From contig WQZH01000001.1 of the NCBI GenBank assembly GCA_009780825.1, forward strand, positions 186,001-250,000: a stretch of DNA of 64,000 nucleotides, given 5' to 3'. Numbering within the stretch: position 1 is the first letter of the stretch; each line of letters begins with the position of its first letter. Position numbers and translations under genes: made by a program. Shown here one piece after another: positions 1-9,842 of this stretch. The notes beneath the pieces were generated by a model. It worked only from the letters and a program-made list of their open reading frames with translations, did not search any database and had not been told where the DNA came from. The stretch comes from Desulfobulbus sp. (lineage in GTDB: Bacteria > Desulfobacterota > Desulfobulbia > Desulfobulbales > Desulfobulbaceae).

Positions 1-278
1 CCGGGCAACCAGACCCACTGCATGTTGCCCTGGATCATCGCTCCATCAACGAGGTAACGCCCGGCAGCTGGTCATGGCCGGCGGTCATTGGCTCGACCCT
101 GGCCTTCACTTCGGGCCATGTGGTGACCGAATGGCCGGCCGCTATAGCCTACGGCCTCCTCATGGCCTGGCTCGCCATCCGCCGGCAGGATCTGATCGCC
201 TGCATCACCGCGCACGCGGTCACCAATATCTCCCTGGCCCTGTTTGTGTACGCCACCGACTCCTGGCATTTCTGGTGA
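1..278 (+). CDS. C-terminal end of a CPBP/CAAX-type intramembrane protease (partial)
   Basis: The reading frame is open from the window edge to a TGA at 276-278 and gives about 91 residues of a membrane protein; the start lies upstream. It contains a TSGHVV segment, resembling the FxxxH motif of CPBP (CAAX protease and bacteriocin-processing) proteins, and an HAVTN segment matching their HxxxN motif. It ends in a hydrophobic stretch and a Trp-rich tail (SWHFW). In this family these His and Asn residues belong to the intramembrane active site. The short Trp-rich ending resembles the CAAX-related proteases found near exosortase/exopolysaccharide loci, but the neighbourhood is cut off, so that is only a suggestion. 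Confidence 0.65.
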   Translation, partial: GQPDPLHVALDHRSINEVTPGSWSWPAVIGSTLAFTSGHVVTEWPAAIAYGLLMAWLAIRRQDLIACITAHAVTNISLALFVYATDSWHFW

Positions 279-339
279 ACGGCCTCCCTATCGGGCCCGC
301 CGTCGCTCTTCGCTGCTCTCCTTTCCGCCAACCGGCACC

Positions 340-1599
340 ATGCACAATTTCGTCTTTCACAACCCAACCAAAATCCTGTTTGGTCAGGGCACCCTCGAGG
401 CCATCGGCCCGGAAACCAGGATCTGGGGCAAACGGATACTGCTCGTTTACGGCCGCTCCAGCTTAAGGCGCAATGGTCTCTACGACCAGATTCTTGCCTC
501 GCTGCGTACAGCAGGCCTTGAAGTGGCCGAGCATGGCGGGGTGCGCGCCAATCCGCTGCTCTCCCACGCGCGCCAGGGCATCAGAGAGGCCAGGGCCCGA
601 CAAGCGGAGGTGATTGTGGCCGCGGGCGGCGGCTCGGTCATTGATACCGCCAAGGCCATTGCCGCTGGCGTTCCGGTCGAGCACGACGTCTGGAAATTTT
701 TCACTGGCAAAAAAAGCCTCAAGACCGCCTTGCCGGTGATCACGGTGCTCACTTTGGCCGCGTCCGGCTCGGAAATGAACTCGGGCATGGTGCTCACCAA
801 CGATGCAACCAGGGAAAAATTCGGTTTCGGACACCGGCTGCTCCACCCCAAAACCTCGATCCTCGATCCTCAGGCCACCTACACTGTACCACCTGATCAT
901 ACTGTCTTCGGCGCGGTCGATGCCATCAGCCATCTGCTGGAATTTTATCTGACTGCCGCGGACCCCGATATTCCGGTACAAGACCGGATGATGGAAGGGC
1001 TGGTCGAGAACAGCATGACCGCCTGTCGCCGCTGCCTGCGCGATCCCCGCGATTACTCCGGCCGCGCCAACCTGATGTGGACCGCCACCCTGGCTCTCAA
1101 TGGCCTGACCGCCGCCGGTCTCGGCCGAGTCGGTTTTCCCATGCACCTTATCGAACATTCCCTCAGCGCCCTCTACGACATTCCCCATGGCGCCGGTATG
1201 GCCGTGATCCTGCTCGGCTGGCTCCGTGCCCACCGGACGGCATTGGCCCATCGGATAGCCGGCCTCGGTCGGCGGCTGTTCCGTCTCACCGAATCCGATC
1301 CGCTCTTGGCGGCCGATCAGACCATTGCCCGGTTCGCGGACTGGCTTGCGGACGTCAAGGCCCCACTGACTTTGGCCGATCTCGGTATTGCAGCAGCTGA
1401 AATCCCCCACATCGCCGACAATACCCGCGGCCTGGCCCGGATCTGGAGGTTGGCCGAATATTCTCCGGAGCGGGTCGCCTCCATCCTCCTGCATTGTCTG
1501 GGCTCGGATGGACAGCAGACAACAATGAACCGCAGCAACACGTCGCACCAAGGCGCCCCTGGCGGCCAGTGCGGAGAAGAGAGCGATATTTCTCCATGA
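340..1599 (+). CDS. Iron-containing (group III) alcohol dehydrogenase, butanol dehydrogenase-like
   Basis: A 419-residue cytoplasmic oxidoreductase expected to interconvert aldehydes and alcohols with NAD(P)H. The ATG at 340 was chosen because MHNFVFHNPTKILFGQG is the usual N-terminus; upstream in-frame codons overlap the preceding gene. The nucleotide-binding motif GGGSVIDTAK lies near residues 97-105. Likely metal ligands are D194, H198, H269 and H283, with the spacing typical of the family. The MVLTND..REKFGF segment resembles YqhD/BdhA enzymes. About 30 C-terminal residues, rich in Gly, Gln and Ser, go beyond the usual end and look unconserved. glgB follows after 71 nt on the same strand. 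Substrate cannot be read from sequence. Confidence 0.88.
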   Translation: MHNFVFHNPTKILFGQGTLEAIGPETRIWGKRILLVYGRSSLRRNGLYDQILASLRTAGLEVAEHGGVRANPLLSHARQGIREARARQAEVIVAAGGGSVIDTAKAIAAGVPVEHDVWKFFTGKKSLKTALPVITVLTLAASGSEMNSGMVLTNDATREKFGFGHRLLHPKTSILDPQATYTVPPDHTVFGAVDAISHLLEFYLTAADPDIPVQDRMMEGLVENSMTACRRCLRDPRDYSGRANLMWTATLALNGLTAAGLGRVGFPMHLIEHSLSALYDIPHGAGMAVILLGWLRAHRTALAHRIAGLGRRLFRLTESDPLLAADQTIARFADWLADVKAPLTLADLGIAAAEIPHIADNTRGLARIWRLAEYSPERVASILLHCLGSDGQQTTMNRSNTSHQGAPGGQCGEESDISP

Positions 1600-1670
1600 C
1601 ATTCACTGGTTGATGCGGTAAATTAGACACATTTTGCAACCTTGCAACAAAATGAGGCACGCACGGAACA

Positions 1671-3611
1671 ATGGAGCACAATATCCCGGCCGGAAAGGCT
1701 ATCCCGACAGAATGGTTCAGCCATTTTGACCGTTACCTGATCAGCGAAGGCACGCACGAACGTGCCTACCAAAAACTGGGGGCCCATCTGGTGCGCCATG
1801 ATGGGGATGAGGGGGTCATTTTTGCCGTGTGGGCGCCTAATGCCCGCCAGGTCGAAGTGTTCGGCGATTTCAATGGCTGGAATCCCGCCCTGCATCCCAT
1901 GCATTCGTCCGATACCGGAATCTGGACGCTTTTCATCCCCGGCCTGGGTGAACATGCGGTCTACAAATACCGGGTCACCGCCCAGACGGGTGAGCAGTTC
2001 GACAAGGCCGATCCACTCGGTTTCGCCATGGAGGAGCGGCCACGCACCGGATCAGTGGTCGCCGACCTCGACCGCTACCTGTGGCGGGACCAGGAATGGA
2101 TCGCCGACCGTGCCCGCCGCCAGTCCCTGGAGAGTCCGATCTCCATCTACGAGGTCCACCTCGGCTCCTGGCGCCGGATGCCGGACGACCGCTGGGGCCA
2201 GCGCTATCTCACCTACCGCGAACTGGCCGCCGAACTGATTCCCTACGTCAAGGAGATGGGCTACACCCATATCGAACTGCTGCCCATCGCCGAGCATCCC
2301 TTCGACGGCTCCTGGGGATACCAGGTGCTCGGTTTTTACGCGCCGACCTCCCGCTTCGGCAGCCCCGAAGACTTCATGTTCTTCATCGACGAGTGCCATG
2401 CGGCCGGCATCGGCGTGTTGCTGGACTGGGTGCCGGCTCATTTTCCCAAGGATGGCGCCGGCCTGAACCACTTCGACGGCACCCAACTGTATGCCCATGC
2501 CAACCCTCTGCAGGGGGAACATCAGGACTGGGGAACCTTGATTTTCAATTACAGCCGGAACGAAGTCCGATCTTTTCTCATTTCCAATGCCCTGTTCTGG
2601 ATCGACAAATACCACCTCGACGGTCTCCGGGTCGATGCGGTGGCCTCCATGCTGTACCTCGATTATTCACGGGAGGCAGGGCAATGGATTGCCAACGAGC
2701 ACGGCGGCAGAGAAAACCTGGCCGCCATCAGCTTTCTGCGCAAGGTCAACGAGGCCCTGCACGGCGTCTTCCCCGGCGTGCTCACCATAGCCGAGGAATC
2801 GACCTCCTGGCCCATGGTCAGCCGCCCCACCTACATCGGTGGCCTCGGCTTCAGCCTCAAATGGAACATGGGCTGGATGCACGACACCTTGAAGTATATG
2901 ACCAAGGATCCTCTGTACCGCCGGTTCCATCACAATCAGATGACCTTTGGCATGCTGTACGCCTTCCATGAAAATTTCGTTCTGCCGCTCAGCCATGACG
3001 AGGTCGTCCATGGCAAGGGTTCGCTTCTGAACAAGATGAACGGCGACGAATGGCAGAAGTTCGCCAATCTGCGCGCCTATTTCAGTTTTATGTGGGGGTA
3101 TTCCGGCAAAAAGCTGCAGTTCATGGGCGGCGAATTCGGCCAATGGCAGGAATGGAACCATGATACCGGCCTGGAATGGCTGGCCTTGGAGGCCCCGAGC
3201 CACCAGGGCGTGCAACGGCTGGTGCGTGATCTCAATCTGGTCTACCGGTCTGAACCAGCTTTGCATCAAATCGATTTCAACTGGAACGGGTTCCGCTGGA
3301 TCGACGCCAATGATCCCGACAATTCCGTTTTCTCCTTTCTCCGCTATGCCAAAAAACCTGAAGACTTCATCGTGGTGATCTGCAATTTCACCCCGGTGGT
3401 GCGCAAGCAATATCGTATCGGTGTCCCCAGGCCCGGAGCATACCGGGAACTGATCAACTCCGACCTCGCAGTCTACGGCGGCAGCGGAGTTGAGAACGGA
3501 CCGGCATTCACCACCCTGGCTGAAAGCTGCCACACTTTTGGCCAGTGCCTGTCGCTGACCTTGCCGCCATTGGCCACGCTGTGGCTCAAACCTGTACATG
3601 ACGAAATCTGA
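1671..3611 (+). CDS. glgB: 1,4-alpha-glucan branching enzyme
   Basis: A 646-residue GH13 enzyme that makes alpha-1,6 branches in glycogen by cutting and transferring alpha-1,4 chains. An N-terminal CBM48 domain ([18 protein letters not shown], roughly residues 45-65) precedes the catalytic barrel. The nucleophile is D322 in GLRVDAV and the acid/base E375 in [21 protein letters not shown] is the conserved region around the third catalytic Asp. Length is normal for a branching enzyme without the extra N1 domain. No other glg genes are in the window, so it is an orphan glycogen gene here, between an alcohol dehydrogenase and a coiled-coil OmpA protein. Confidence 0.96.
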   Translation: MEHNIPAGKAIPTEWFSHFDRYLISEGTHERAYQKLGAHLVRHDGDEGVIFAVWAPNARQVEVFGDFNGWNPALHPMHSSDTGIWTLFIPGLGEHAVYKYRVTAQTGEQFDKADPLGFAMEERPRTGSVVADLDRYLWRDQEWIADRARRQSLESPISIYEVHLGSWRRMPDDRWGQRYLTYRELAAELIPYVKEMGYTHIELLPIAEHPFDGSWGYQVLGFYAPTSRFGSPEDFMFFIDECHAAGIGVLLDWVPAHFPKDGAGLNHFDGTQLYAHANPLQGEHQDWGTLIFNYSRNEVRSFLISNALFWIDKYHLDGLRVDAVASMLYLDYSREAGQWIANEHGGRENLAAISFLRKVNEALHGVFPGVLTIAEESTSWPMVSRPTYIGGLGFSLKWNMGWMHDTLKYMTKDPLYRRFHHNQMTFGMLYAFHENFVLPLSHDEVVHGKGSLLNKMNGDEWQKFANLRAYFSFMWGYSGKKLQFMGGEFGQWQEWNHDTGLEWLALEAPSHQGVQRLVRDLNLVYRSEPALHQIDFNWNGFRWIDANDPDNSVFSFLRYAKKPEDFIVVICNFTPVVRKQYRIGVPRPGAYRELINSDLAVYGGSGVENGPAFTTLAESCHTFGQCLSLTLPPLATLWLKPVHDEI

Positions 3612-3651
3612 ATTTTTCTTTCCGTGACTTCAACCCTACGACGACTCCACC

Positions 3652-6360
3652 ATGAAAATCCGCCTGATTCTTCTCTCCGTCGCTGGCCTCATAGCCTATG
3701 TTGGGCTCGCCAACTTCAACAGCAAAATCATCAGAGAAGCCGAAGCTCCCAAGGACCGGGGGCAGGTCACGGCACCCCAGACCCATGCCGGCAAGCAACA
3801 TGCGGCGGATGCGGCGCACAGCCCCGCCGCCCAGCCGCCTGAACAACTGCAAACGCGCGTGCCTGCCGGACCTCCGGCCACTGTGGAATTCCAGCAACTG
3901 CTGGACGAGCTGGCCCGGAAAGATCAGCAGATCAAACAACTGCTCGACGCCCAGGAAACCATCATCGCCAGAGAACGCCCCCTGCATGATGAAACGGCTG
4001 AAACCGCCGGAGCTTCGAATACATCTGCCGGGGAGAAGAGCAAGCAAACCGAAATATTGACCGCTGAAAAAGAACAGCTAACCGCCGAGCTGGACCGGAC
4101 CAAAGCACTCGTTGAGCAGCTTCGTCAGGAATTCAGCCAGCAACAGATGATCTCCAGCAAGGCCAGCCGCAAAATGCTCAAGGAGCAGGCCGACAGAATC
4201 GCGGCGCTTTCCGCCGACAAGGAAAAAAATGCGGTCGAATTGCAACGTGTTCAAGCCGAATTGGACCAATTGCGGCATCGTGTTGCCGACACGCAACAAG
4301 CGACTGAAACGCGGACCGCAGAACTCATCAAAGAAAAAGAGGCGTTGCTCGTCACCGCCCAGCAGCGGCTCCAGGATCAGAGCAACGTGGCCAATCAACT
4401 CAAGGCGCAGTTCGCCGAAACTCTGGATGCGCTCGCCGCCGCCAAAAAAGACCTGCAAATTGCCGAACACAAGGCCGAGGAGTCGGTCCGGCTGAGTGCT
4501 GAAAAGAAACAGCAGGCCGATATCCTGAATGAGCAGAAGACAGCGACGGAACAAGCGCTTGCCGAGAAAAAGGAGGCACTGGACAAGGCGATCCTGACCA
4601 TCCAATCGCTCAGGCAAGAGGTTATCGCCCAGCCTCAGGCTGTGGCCACGGTACAAGGCCTGCTCGATGAACGGACCCAGGAATTTGACCGAAAGAACAA
4701 GGAAGCCGCCGACAAAATCGAGCAGCTCAACAAACAGGTGGCCATCCTGAACAAAAACAATGCCCAGGCCGCCAGGGAACTGGAACAGAGTATCGCCGAG
4801 GCCGGGAACGCCCGCAAGGAGGCGGTCGAACTTGAAGCGGCCAAGACCAGGGCGCAAACCGATCTGGCTGAAGCCGAGCAAAAGCTGGCCACTGCCTTGG
4901 AGAGCAAGAAAATTCTTCAGGCCCAGCTCCAGGAAAAGGAAACGGCGCTTGGCGGCGTCCAGGCCAAAATCGATGATCTGACCGCCGCGACCACCTCTCT
5001 GCATGATGAGAAGCTCGGGCTTGCCAACCAACTGGAAGCCCTGCAGGCCGATCACAACGGTTTGCTGGCCATGAAACATACCTTCGAGGAACAGGCCGCC
5101 GCCCTGACCAGAGCCGAGGATAAGCTGCGGGAGATGGCCGCGCTTCAGGCCAAGAATGAGGAAATGAGCAAGTCCCTGGCAGAAAAAGATACCGCTTTGG
5201 AGCACGCTGCCCAGCAGACGGAAGCGTTGAGTGCGCTCCAGGCGCGACTAGCCGACGCAGGCAAACAGATCGAGGGCAATGACGCCACCATCAAGCAGTT
5301 GGAACAGGAGAAATCGAATCTGGCCAGTCAATTGGCTGAGGCTCAGGCACTGGCGCAGGATGTCGACGGCCTGAAGAAAACCATCGATGAAAAGAGCAAT
5401 GCCCTGGCGCTTGCCGAGATTAAGGTCAAGGAACTGGACGGGATCAAGGAACAGATTGCCGTTGCCCAGGCCAAAGCGGCCGCCGCCGAGACCGCCCAGC
5501 TGACTGCGGAAAAGAATGCTGACGAAAGCGGAGTCGCGCTGAAGCGTTGCAATGAATCGCTGACCGCAAGCAGCGGCAAGGGGCAGAAGCTGGAGAGCGA
5601 ACTTGGCGAGGCGCAGGCTCGGATCAAGGAGCTGACCGATAAAAATCAGTCGCAGGAACAACAGGATCTCGTCCCCATCCTCAACCAGCAGATCGCCACC
5701 CTGCGCGGCCAATTGGCCGAAATGACGGCGGTTGAGACGAAAAGCGACGAAATAAAGGCCGCCAACCAGAAAGCGCAAATTCTCCAAACCGAAAGAGACG
5801 GCTTGCGGCAGGAGCTCTCCGCCAGCCAGGATACGATCAGCAGCCTGCAGAAGCAGCTGGAGGCTGCCAAAATGCAGCCGTCACTGCCGACCGCCCAGGC
5901 GGAATCAGCCGGCAAACAACCTGCCGGGACAGGCACCGATAAGGTTACCGGCGGCGCCAAACTCTGCCCCGGCTCCCCGGCCGGTGCGCCGGTTAATGCG
6001 CTGGGCTGTCCGCAGGGGAAAGAGATTATCCTCGAAGGTATTGTATTCTCCTCGGGGACTGCGGCGCTCGCCCCGGAATCCCAAAAGGAACTTGACCGGG
6101 TCGTCGCCGCGCTTGCGTTGGCGCCTCAAGTCAAACTTGAGGTGGCTGGCTACACCGACAACGTCGGCGATACCAGACGCAATCAGAGGCTGAGCGCCCA
6201 GAGGGCTCAGGCCGTGAGCGACTACCTGGCCGGCAAAGGCGTTGCCGCCGCCCGTTTGAGCGTTAAAGGATATGGAGCCGAGAATCCGATCGGTGACAAT
6301 GCCACGGCCGCGGGAAGGCAACAGAATCGGCGGATCGAGTTGCATGTGATGGCGCCGTGA
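3652..6360 (+). CDS. Long coiled-coil protein with N-terminal membrane anchor and C-terminal OmpA/MotB domain
   Basis: A 902-residue protein. Residues 1-25 form a hydrophobic signal or anchor segment. A Pro/Ala-rich linker follows, then about 650 residues of heptad-rich sequence dominated by A, E, K, Q and L, clearly a long coiled coil. From about residue 795 there is an OmpA-like domain (GYTDNVGDTRRNQRLSAQRA) with the Asp and Arg that bind diaminopimelate in peptidoglycan. It probably spans the periplasm and grips the cell wall. Only 40 nt separate it from glgB, and a strong terminator follows. Such architectures occur in envelope-organising proteins, but no specific function is assignable; the coiled coil would give many false similarities. 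Confidence 0.8.
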   Translation: MKIRLILLSVAGLIAYVGLANFNSKIIREAEAPKDRGQVTAPQTHAGKQHAADAAHSPAAQPPEQLQTRVPAGPPATVEFQQLLDELARKDQQIKQLLDAQETIIARERPLHDETAETAGASNTSAGEKSKQTEILTAEKEQLTAELDRTKALVEQLRQEFSQQQMISSKASRKMLKEQADRIAALSADKEKNAVELQRVQAELDQLRHRVADTQQATETRTAELIKEKEALLVTAQQRLQDQSNVANQLKAQFAETLDALAAAKKDLQIAEHKAEESVRLSAEKKQQADILNEQKTATEQALAEKKEALDKAILTIQSLRQEVIAQPQAVATVQGLLDERTQEFDRKNKEAADKIEQLNKQVAILNKNNAQAARELEQSIAEAGNARKEAVELEAAKTRAQTDLAEAEQKLATALESKKILQAQLQEKETALGGVQAKIDDLTAATTSLHDEKLGLANQLEALQADHNGLLAMKHTFEEQAAALTRAEDKLREMAALQAKNEEMSKSLAEKDTALEHAAQQTEALSALQARLADAGKQIEGNDATIKQLEQEKSNLASQLAEAQALAQDVDGLKKTIDEKSNALALAEIKVKELDGIKEQIAVAQAKAAAAETAQLTAEKNADESGVALKRCNESLTASSGKGQKLESELGEAQARIKELTDKNQSQEQQDLVPILNQQIATLRGQLAEMTAVETKSDEIKAANQKAQILQTERDGLRQELSASQDTISSLQKQLEAAKMQPSLPTAQAESAGKQPAGTGTDKVTGGAKLCPGSPAGAPVNALGCPQGKEIILEGIVFSSGTAALAPESQKELDRVVAALALAPQVKLEVAGYTDNVGDTRRNQRLSAQRAQAVSDYLAGKGVAAARLSVKGYGAENPIGDNATAAGRQQNRRIELHVMAP

Positions 6361-6387
6361 TTGTCATTACCCTGCGACCGCGTGATC

Positions 6388-6421
6388 AAAAAAGGCCCTG
6401 CCGTCTGGCAGGGCCTTTTTT
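6388..6421. terminator. Bidirectional intrinsic terminator
   Basis: An 11-bp-class GC-rich stem (AGGCCCTGCC / GGCAGGGCCT) around a short GTCT loop, with A6 before and T6 after. It lies between the OmpA-domain gene (+) and the convergent DUF445 gene (-), so it can stop transcription from both sides. Confidence 0.93.
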
Positions 6422-6469
6422 GATGCCGTTTTTCATTACACCCAAGGCCCCACGCCATATACCCCAGCC

Positions 6470-8074
6470 TCACACCAATTTGACCAAAACCAAATTGATC
6501 AGGCCGAGCAAAAAACCAAGCAGCGCTCCAAATAAATTGATGTACTTGAACTGTCGCTCCATGGTCGCAAGCAGCCGCCGCTCAAGCTGGCGCAGGCTGA
6601 GTGCATCGACCTTGTCGGTCACTATTTCCTTGAAATCCAGGGATGCCGTCACTGCCGGTACTTCCTGAAGCAGCATCCGGTTGATGACGAGCACAAGGTA
6701 TTCGACCAAACCCTGGCGGACACCGTGGGGCACGATATCATAAAGCCGACCGAGCGGATGGGTGAGCAGGGCGTCGATCAGGGAGTGCGTCATGGCATGG
6801 ATCATCCGCTCGCTGGCACCCGACCGCAACAATGCCAACCCCGCCTGCACAATCGTCTCCTGCACCTGGCAGCTCCCCTGCCCAGGAAATACCTGATCGG
6901 CACACTCAGCCAACGTCCGTCTGTCTCCTGCAAGCAGTTGCTCCACGCCGAGGTGAAGCAATGCCTGCAGGCTACTGATAGCGCCCTCGCTTCTGCACAC
7001 AGCCACTATCTGACCGGCGCATTCCCGGCAAATGCCGTCCAACCGATTCCCATCCAGATCCGCCAGGAGCGCGTCAAGCCGCCTGTGCAAAAGGGAATCA
7101 ACGGTTTCCTCCAGCACAAGCGCCATGCGCTCTCTGACCTCATGACTGCCGAACCACGCCGCCAGCCACTCTTTTTTTTCTTCCAAATAGGCGTTGATTC
7201 TCTGTTGAAGCGCATCAGCCTCCACCAAACCCTTGGCCATCCCCCCTACGGGTCCCAGGGTGTCGAGGAAGCGATCCATACCGTCCAGGATGCCTTTGAC
7301 CACCTGAGCGCGCAGCGCCGGATCAGCCAGCTGCATGCCCATGCGCTGCAAAAGAGGGCCGGCCTGTTCCCGCAGTGTGGATTGCGCCAGACCAATCAAC
7401 TGAGCCGGAACAAGATCACCGATGGTGCTCCCACGAGAGGCTGCCTGTCGCAGCTTTCCGGCCAGGTATCCGCCCAGCCAGACTTCGGCCCGGTCACTGA
7501 ACAGGATCGTCCGGATAACCGCATCAAGGGACAGATAAATGACCCGCCTGGATTCCCCGCCAAACAGAGTGTCGACTTTCTGGCCTCCGAGATCGTTCAA
7601 TCGGTCGGCAACAGCGGCGATACATCTTTCCTCGAACTCCTTGCTGGTCAGATAGGAATTGACCCGCTCGCCCATCTGGTATTTCAGAGTTTTGACGCCC
7701 ACCTGAAAATAGGAGCGGAAACGGGGAGGAATAAGCTCCGGCAGCGGGCCCAGATCCCGGATAAAAAGTTCGCGAACATGGCGTTCGGCCAGCAGGGCAA
7801 GGTGTTCCTGAAACGATTTATCGGAAATGGCGGCGCCGATGTCCTTGCTGATCAAGAGATGGCGCCCCACCACCTCGCCGATGTTGACCGCCAGGTCGTG
7901 CCGCCTGGAAGGGATGACGCCCGGGGTCATCGGAACGCGTATTCCGCAAATGTGCCAAGGCTGCAATGGCCGGAACAGCATGCGGATGGCGATCTTGCTG
8001 GCGAGGTAGCCGATGCAGGCCCCAATGCAGGGAGGGGCCAGAGCGATGAGCAGGGCGGGATCGATAGTGAACAC
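6470..8074 (-). CDS. DUF445 family membrane protein
   Basis: A 534-residue protein of the DUF445 (YheB/YjiN-like) family. The N-terminus has a hydrophobic segment (about residues 6-30) followed by the characteristic TNKIA-like zone, here GYLASKIAIRMLFRPL, and the conserved MTPGVIPSRR.DLA..IGE motif. The C-terminus ends in a second membrane segment (residues about 512-530). The long middle part is helical and presumably sits between the two anchors. Biochemical function is unknown in the family. It lies 24 nt downstream of the Gph-like phosphatase on the same strand, so the two are probably cotranscribed. Confidence 0.9.
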   Translation of the reverse strand: MFTIDPALLIALAPPCIGACIGYLASKIAIRMLFRPLQPWHICGIRVPMTPGVIPSRRHDLAVNIGEVVGRHLLISKDIGAAISDKSFQEHLALLAERHVRELFIRDLGPLPELIPPRFRSYFQVGVKTLKYQMGERVNSYLTSKEFEERCIAAVADRLNDLGGQKVDTLFGGESRRVIYLSLDAVIRTILFSDRAEVWLGGYLAGKLRQAASRGSTIGDLVPAQLIGLAQSTLREQAGPLLQRMGMQLADPALRAQVVKGILDGMDRFLDTLGPVGGMAKGLVEADALQQRINAYLEEKKEWLAAWFGSHEVRERMALVLEETVDSLLHRRLDALLADLDGNRLDGICRECAGQIVAVCRSEGAISSLQALLHLGVEQLLAGDRRTLAECADQVFPGQGSCQVQETIVQAGLALLRSGASERMIHAMTHSLIDALLTHPLGRLYDIVPHGVRQGLVEYLVLVINRMLLQEVPAVTASLDFKEIVTDKVDALSLRQLERRLLATMERQFKYINLFGALLGFLLGLINLVLVKLV

Positions 8075-8098
8075 GATGGGTTCTTCCGAAGAATACGG

Positions 8099-8758
8099 TT
8101 ACGACGAAAAGACGAGCGGCAACAGATCCTCAGGTCGGTCGACGATGTACCGCGCCCCGGTTTGAATCAATTCGGCTTTATCCCTGAATCCCCAAAGCAC
8201 GCCGGCCGCATCCATGCCGGCGGCATGCGCGGTACGCATATCGACTCCGCTGTCGCCCACATAGAGTATCTGCGAAGGTTGCAGGTGGAGCAGTTGGGCA
8301 ATTTCGAACGCAGCGGCCGGGTCGGGTTTTTTGGGCACGCCGTCCCGTTGCCCCAGCACGGATTCGAAGCGCCAGCGGGGCAACAGCCGCTGCACACAGA
8401 GACGGGCGAACGCGTCGGGCTTGTTGGACAGGATGCCCAACCGTACGTTCCTGGCAGTTAAGCGGTCGAGCAGAGCGGCTATACCCGGATAGGGAGCGGA
8501 CCGGGTGTACCAGGTTCGGCCATACACCTCCTGGAAAGCCGTCACGGCGGCCGCCACCGTGGCAGCATCGCGCCGGTCGGCCGGAAGCATGCTCTCCACC
8601 AGGGTACGGAGACCGTCGCCGACAAAATGCCGGTAGGCGTCGACCGGATGCGGGGGCAGTCCCTGATCAGTCAGCACCTGATTCGCCGCAGCCGCCAAAT
8701 CTGCCAAGGTGTCGAGCAGGGTCCCGTCCAGATCGAACAGGACAGCATGATACCGCAT
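8099..8758 (-). CDS. gph: HAD-superfamily phosphatase, phosphoglycolate phosphatase-like
   Basis: A 219-residue soluble hydrolase. The start at 8758 was chosen because MRYHAVLFDLDGTLLDT begins the family's motif I (nucleophile and acid/base Asp in DLDGT) and a GAGGAG ribosome site lies about 9 nt upstream; a longer frame from 8860 adds an unconserved tail. Motif II is ILSNKP, motif III the Lys of VPKKPDP and motif IV GDSGVDM. The helical cap (FVGDGLRTLVES) fits the Gph group, which removes 2-phosphoglycolate arising from DNA repair. HAD specificity is hard to read from sequence, so the exact substrate is inferred. Confidence 0.85.
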   Translation of the reverse strand: MRYHAVLFDLDGTLLDTLADLAAAANQVLTDQGLPPHPVDAYRHFVGDGLRTLVESMLPADRRDAATVAAAVTAFQEVYGRTWYTRSAPYPGIAALLDRLTARNVRLGILSNKPDAFARLCVQRLLPRWRFESVLGQRDGVPKKPDPAAAFEIAQLLHLQPSQILYVGDSGVDMRTAHAAGMDAAGVLWGFRDKAELIQTGARYIVDRPEDLLPLVFSS

Positions 8759-9113
8759 AACCACATTCTCCTCGTTTTGCCTCGCTTCTCTCATCGCCGC
8801 GACTGCCGACCACGCCTCTGCCGAGGACAGGTCGGCAACCCCGCCACTATAACCGGGCATCTATCCAGGCGTAAACGTTTTTTCCCGCACCATGCCCGTG
8901 CATTCATGGAAAGAGATGGTCTCGTCCTTTTCTGTTGTCTCCCACAGTCAAGATGCTATAAACTTGAGAGGATACATATTTTACGATATACAGTGGACAG
9001 GCTGGGTACGAGGCCGGGTGTCCTGGTGTCTACTCTCCAGTTTTTGCCTGCTCTCCCTTATCCTTTTTCTGTGGCGCCCATCAATGAACCTGGAATGCTC
9101 TCCTCCCGCCACC
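8759..9113. other. Divergent intergenic region, gph to ftsE
   Basis: About 355 nt between divergent genes. It holds the candidate promoter at 8964-8992 and a leader of about 115 nt before ftsE. An open frame from 8892 runs into ftsE, but its N-terminal 74 residues do not look like any ABC protein. I see no further gene. Confidence 0.6.
8964..8992 (+). promoter_or_regulatory. Candidate sigma-70 promoter for the ftsE operon
   Basis: TTGAGA (5/6 match) at 8964, a 17-nt spacer, and TATACA (4/6) at 8987-8992, in an AT-rich patch upstream of ftsE. Confidence 0.5.
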
Positions 9114-9842
9114 ATGATCGACCTGATCAAGGTGAGCAAGATCTATCCCCCTGATGTCCAGGCCATCTCCGATATTTCTTTGACCGTCACCAAGAAAGAA
9201 ATCGTTTTCCTCACCGGCGTGAGCGGTGCCGGCAAGACCACTTTGCTCCGCTTGATCAGCCGGATGGAAAAGCCGACCAAAGGTATGGTCGATGTCGCGG
9301 GCATGGATGTGATTAAACTGCCGGAACGCGACATTCACCTGCTACGGCGCAAAGTCGGCATGGCCTATCAGGATTTCAAACTGCTGCCCGAACGAACAGT
9401 GGCCGACAACATCGCCATCGCTTTGGAAGTGGTGTACTGTCCCAGGTCCGTCATCGAAAAAAGGATCCGGGAGCTTCTCGAACAACTCGATCTGGTGAGA
9501 AAATACAACACCCGGACCGGTGATCTCTCGCGGGGCGAACAACAACGGGTGTCCATTGCCCGGGCCGTGGCCAACTATCCGGAAATCATTCTGGCCGACG
9601 AGCCGACCGGCAATCTCGACGCGGAAACCACCGCGCGGGTCATGGCCCTCTTTACCCAATTGAACCATAAGGGTGCCACCTTGCTCATCGCTACCCACGA
9701 CAGGTCGCTGTTCCAGGACACGCCGCACCGGATCATCGAGCTCCGCTCCGGTCGGATTCTGTCCCAGAGCGAGGCGAGAGAAAACGACAGCGACGATCTT
9801 TTCGAGACCGCACCGTCTTTGCTCGAGGAGATCGAACCATGA
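9114..9842 (+). CDS. ftsE: Cell-division ATP-binding protein FtsE
   Basis: A 242-residue ABC ATPase that pairs with FtsX at the divisome and powers activation of peptidoglycan hydrolysis. The ATG at 9114 gives the normal start MIDLIKVSKIYPP. Walker A is GVSGAGKTT, the signature LSRGEQQRVSIARA and Walker B IILADEPTGNLD; the H-loop is in LIATHD. The stop overlaps the ftsX start by 4 nt (ATGA), indicating translational coupling. The C-terminus continues somewhat past the usual end with an acidic tail (ENDSDDLFE...LLEEIEP). Confidence 0.95.
   Translation: MIDLIKVSKIYPPDVQAISDISLTVTKKEIVFLTGVSGAGKTTLLRLISRMEKPTKGMVDVAGMDVIKLPERDIHLLRRKVGMAYQDFKLLPERTVADNIAIALEVVYCPRSVIEKRIRELLEQLDLVRKYNTRTGDLSRGEQQRVSIARAVANYPEIILADEPTGNLDAETTARVMALFTQLNHKGATLLIATHDRSLFQDTPHRIIELRSGRILSQSEARENDSDDLFETAPSLLEEIEP

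Noticed and set aside
463..1602. Long minus-strand frame antisense to the alcohol dehydrogenase
   Set aside because: Mirror frame of a GC-rich gene; its translation has no domain features. The same applies to other long antisense frames such as those opposite carB, glgB and mdtB.
8892..9113. Longer ftsE start giving a 74-residue N-terminal extension
   Set aside because: FtsE proteins start right before IKVSKxY; the extension covers a good promoter candidate and has no conserved residues.
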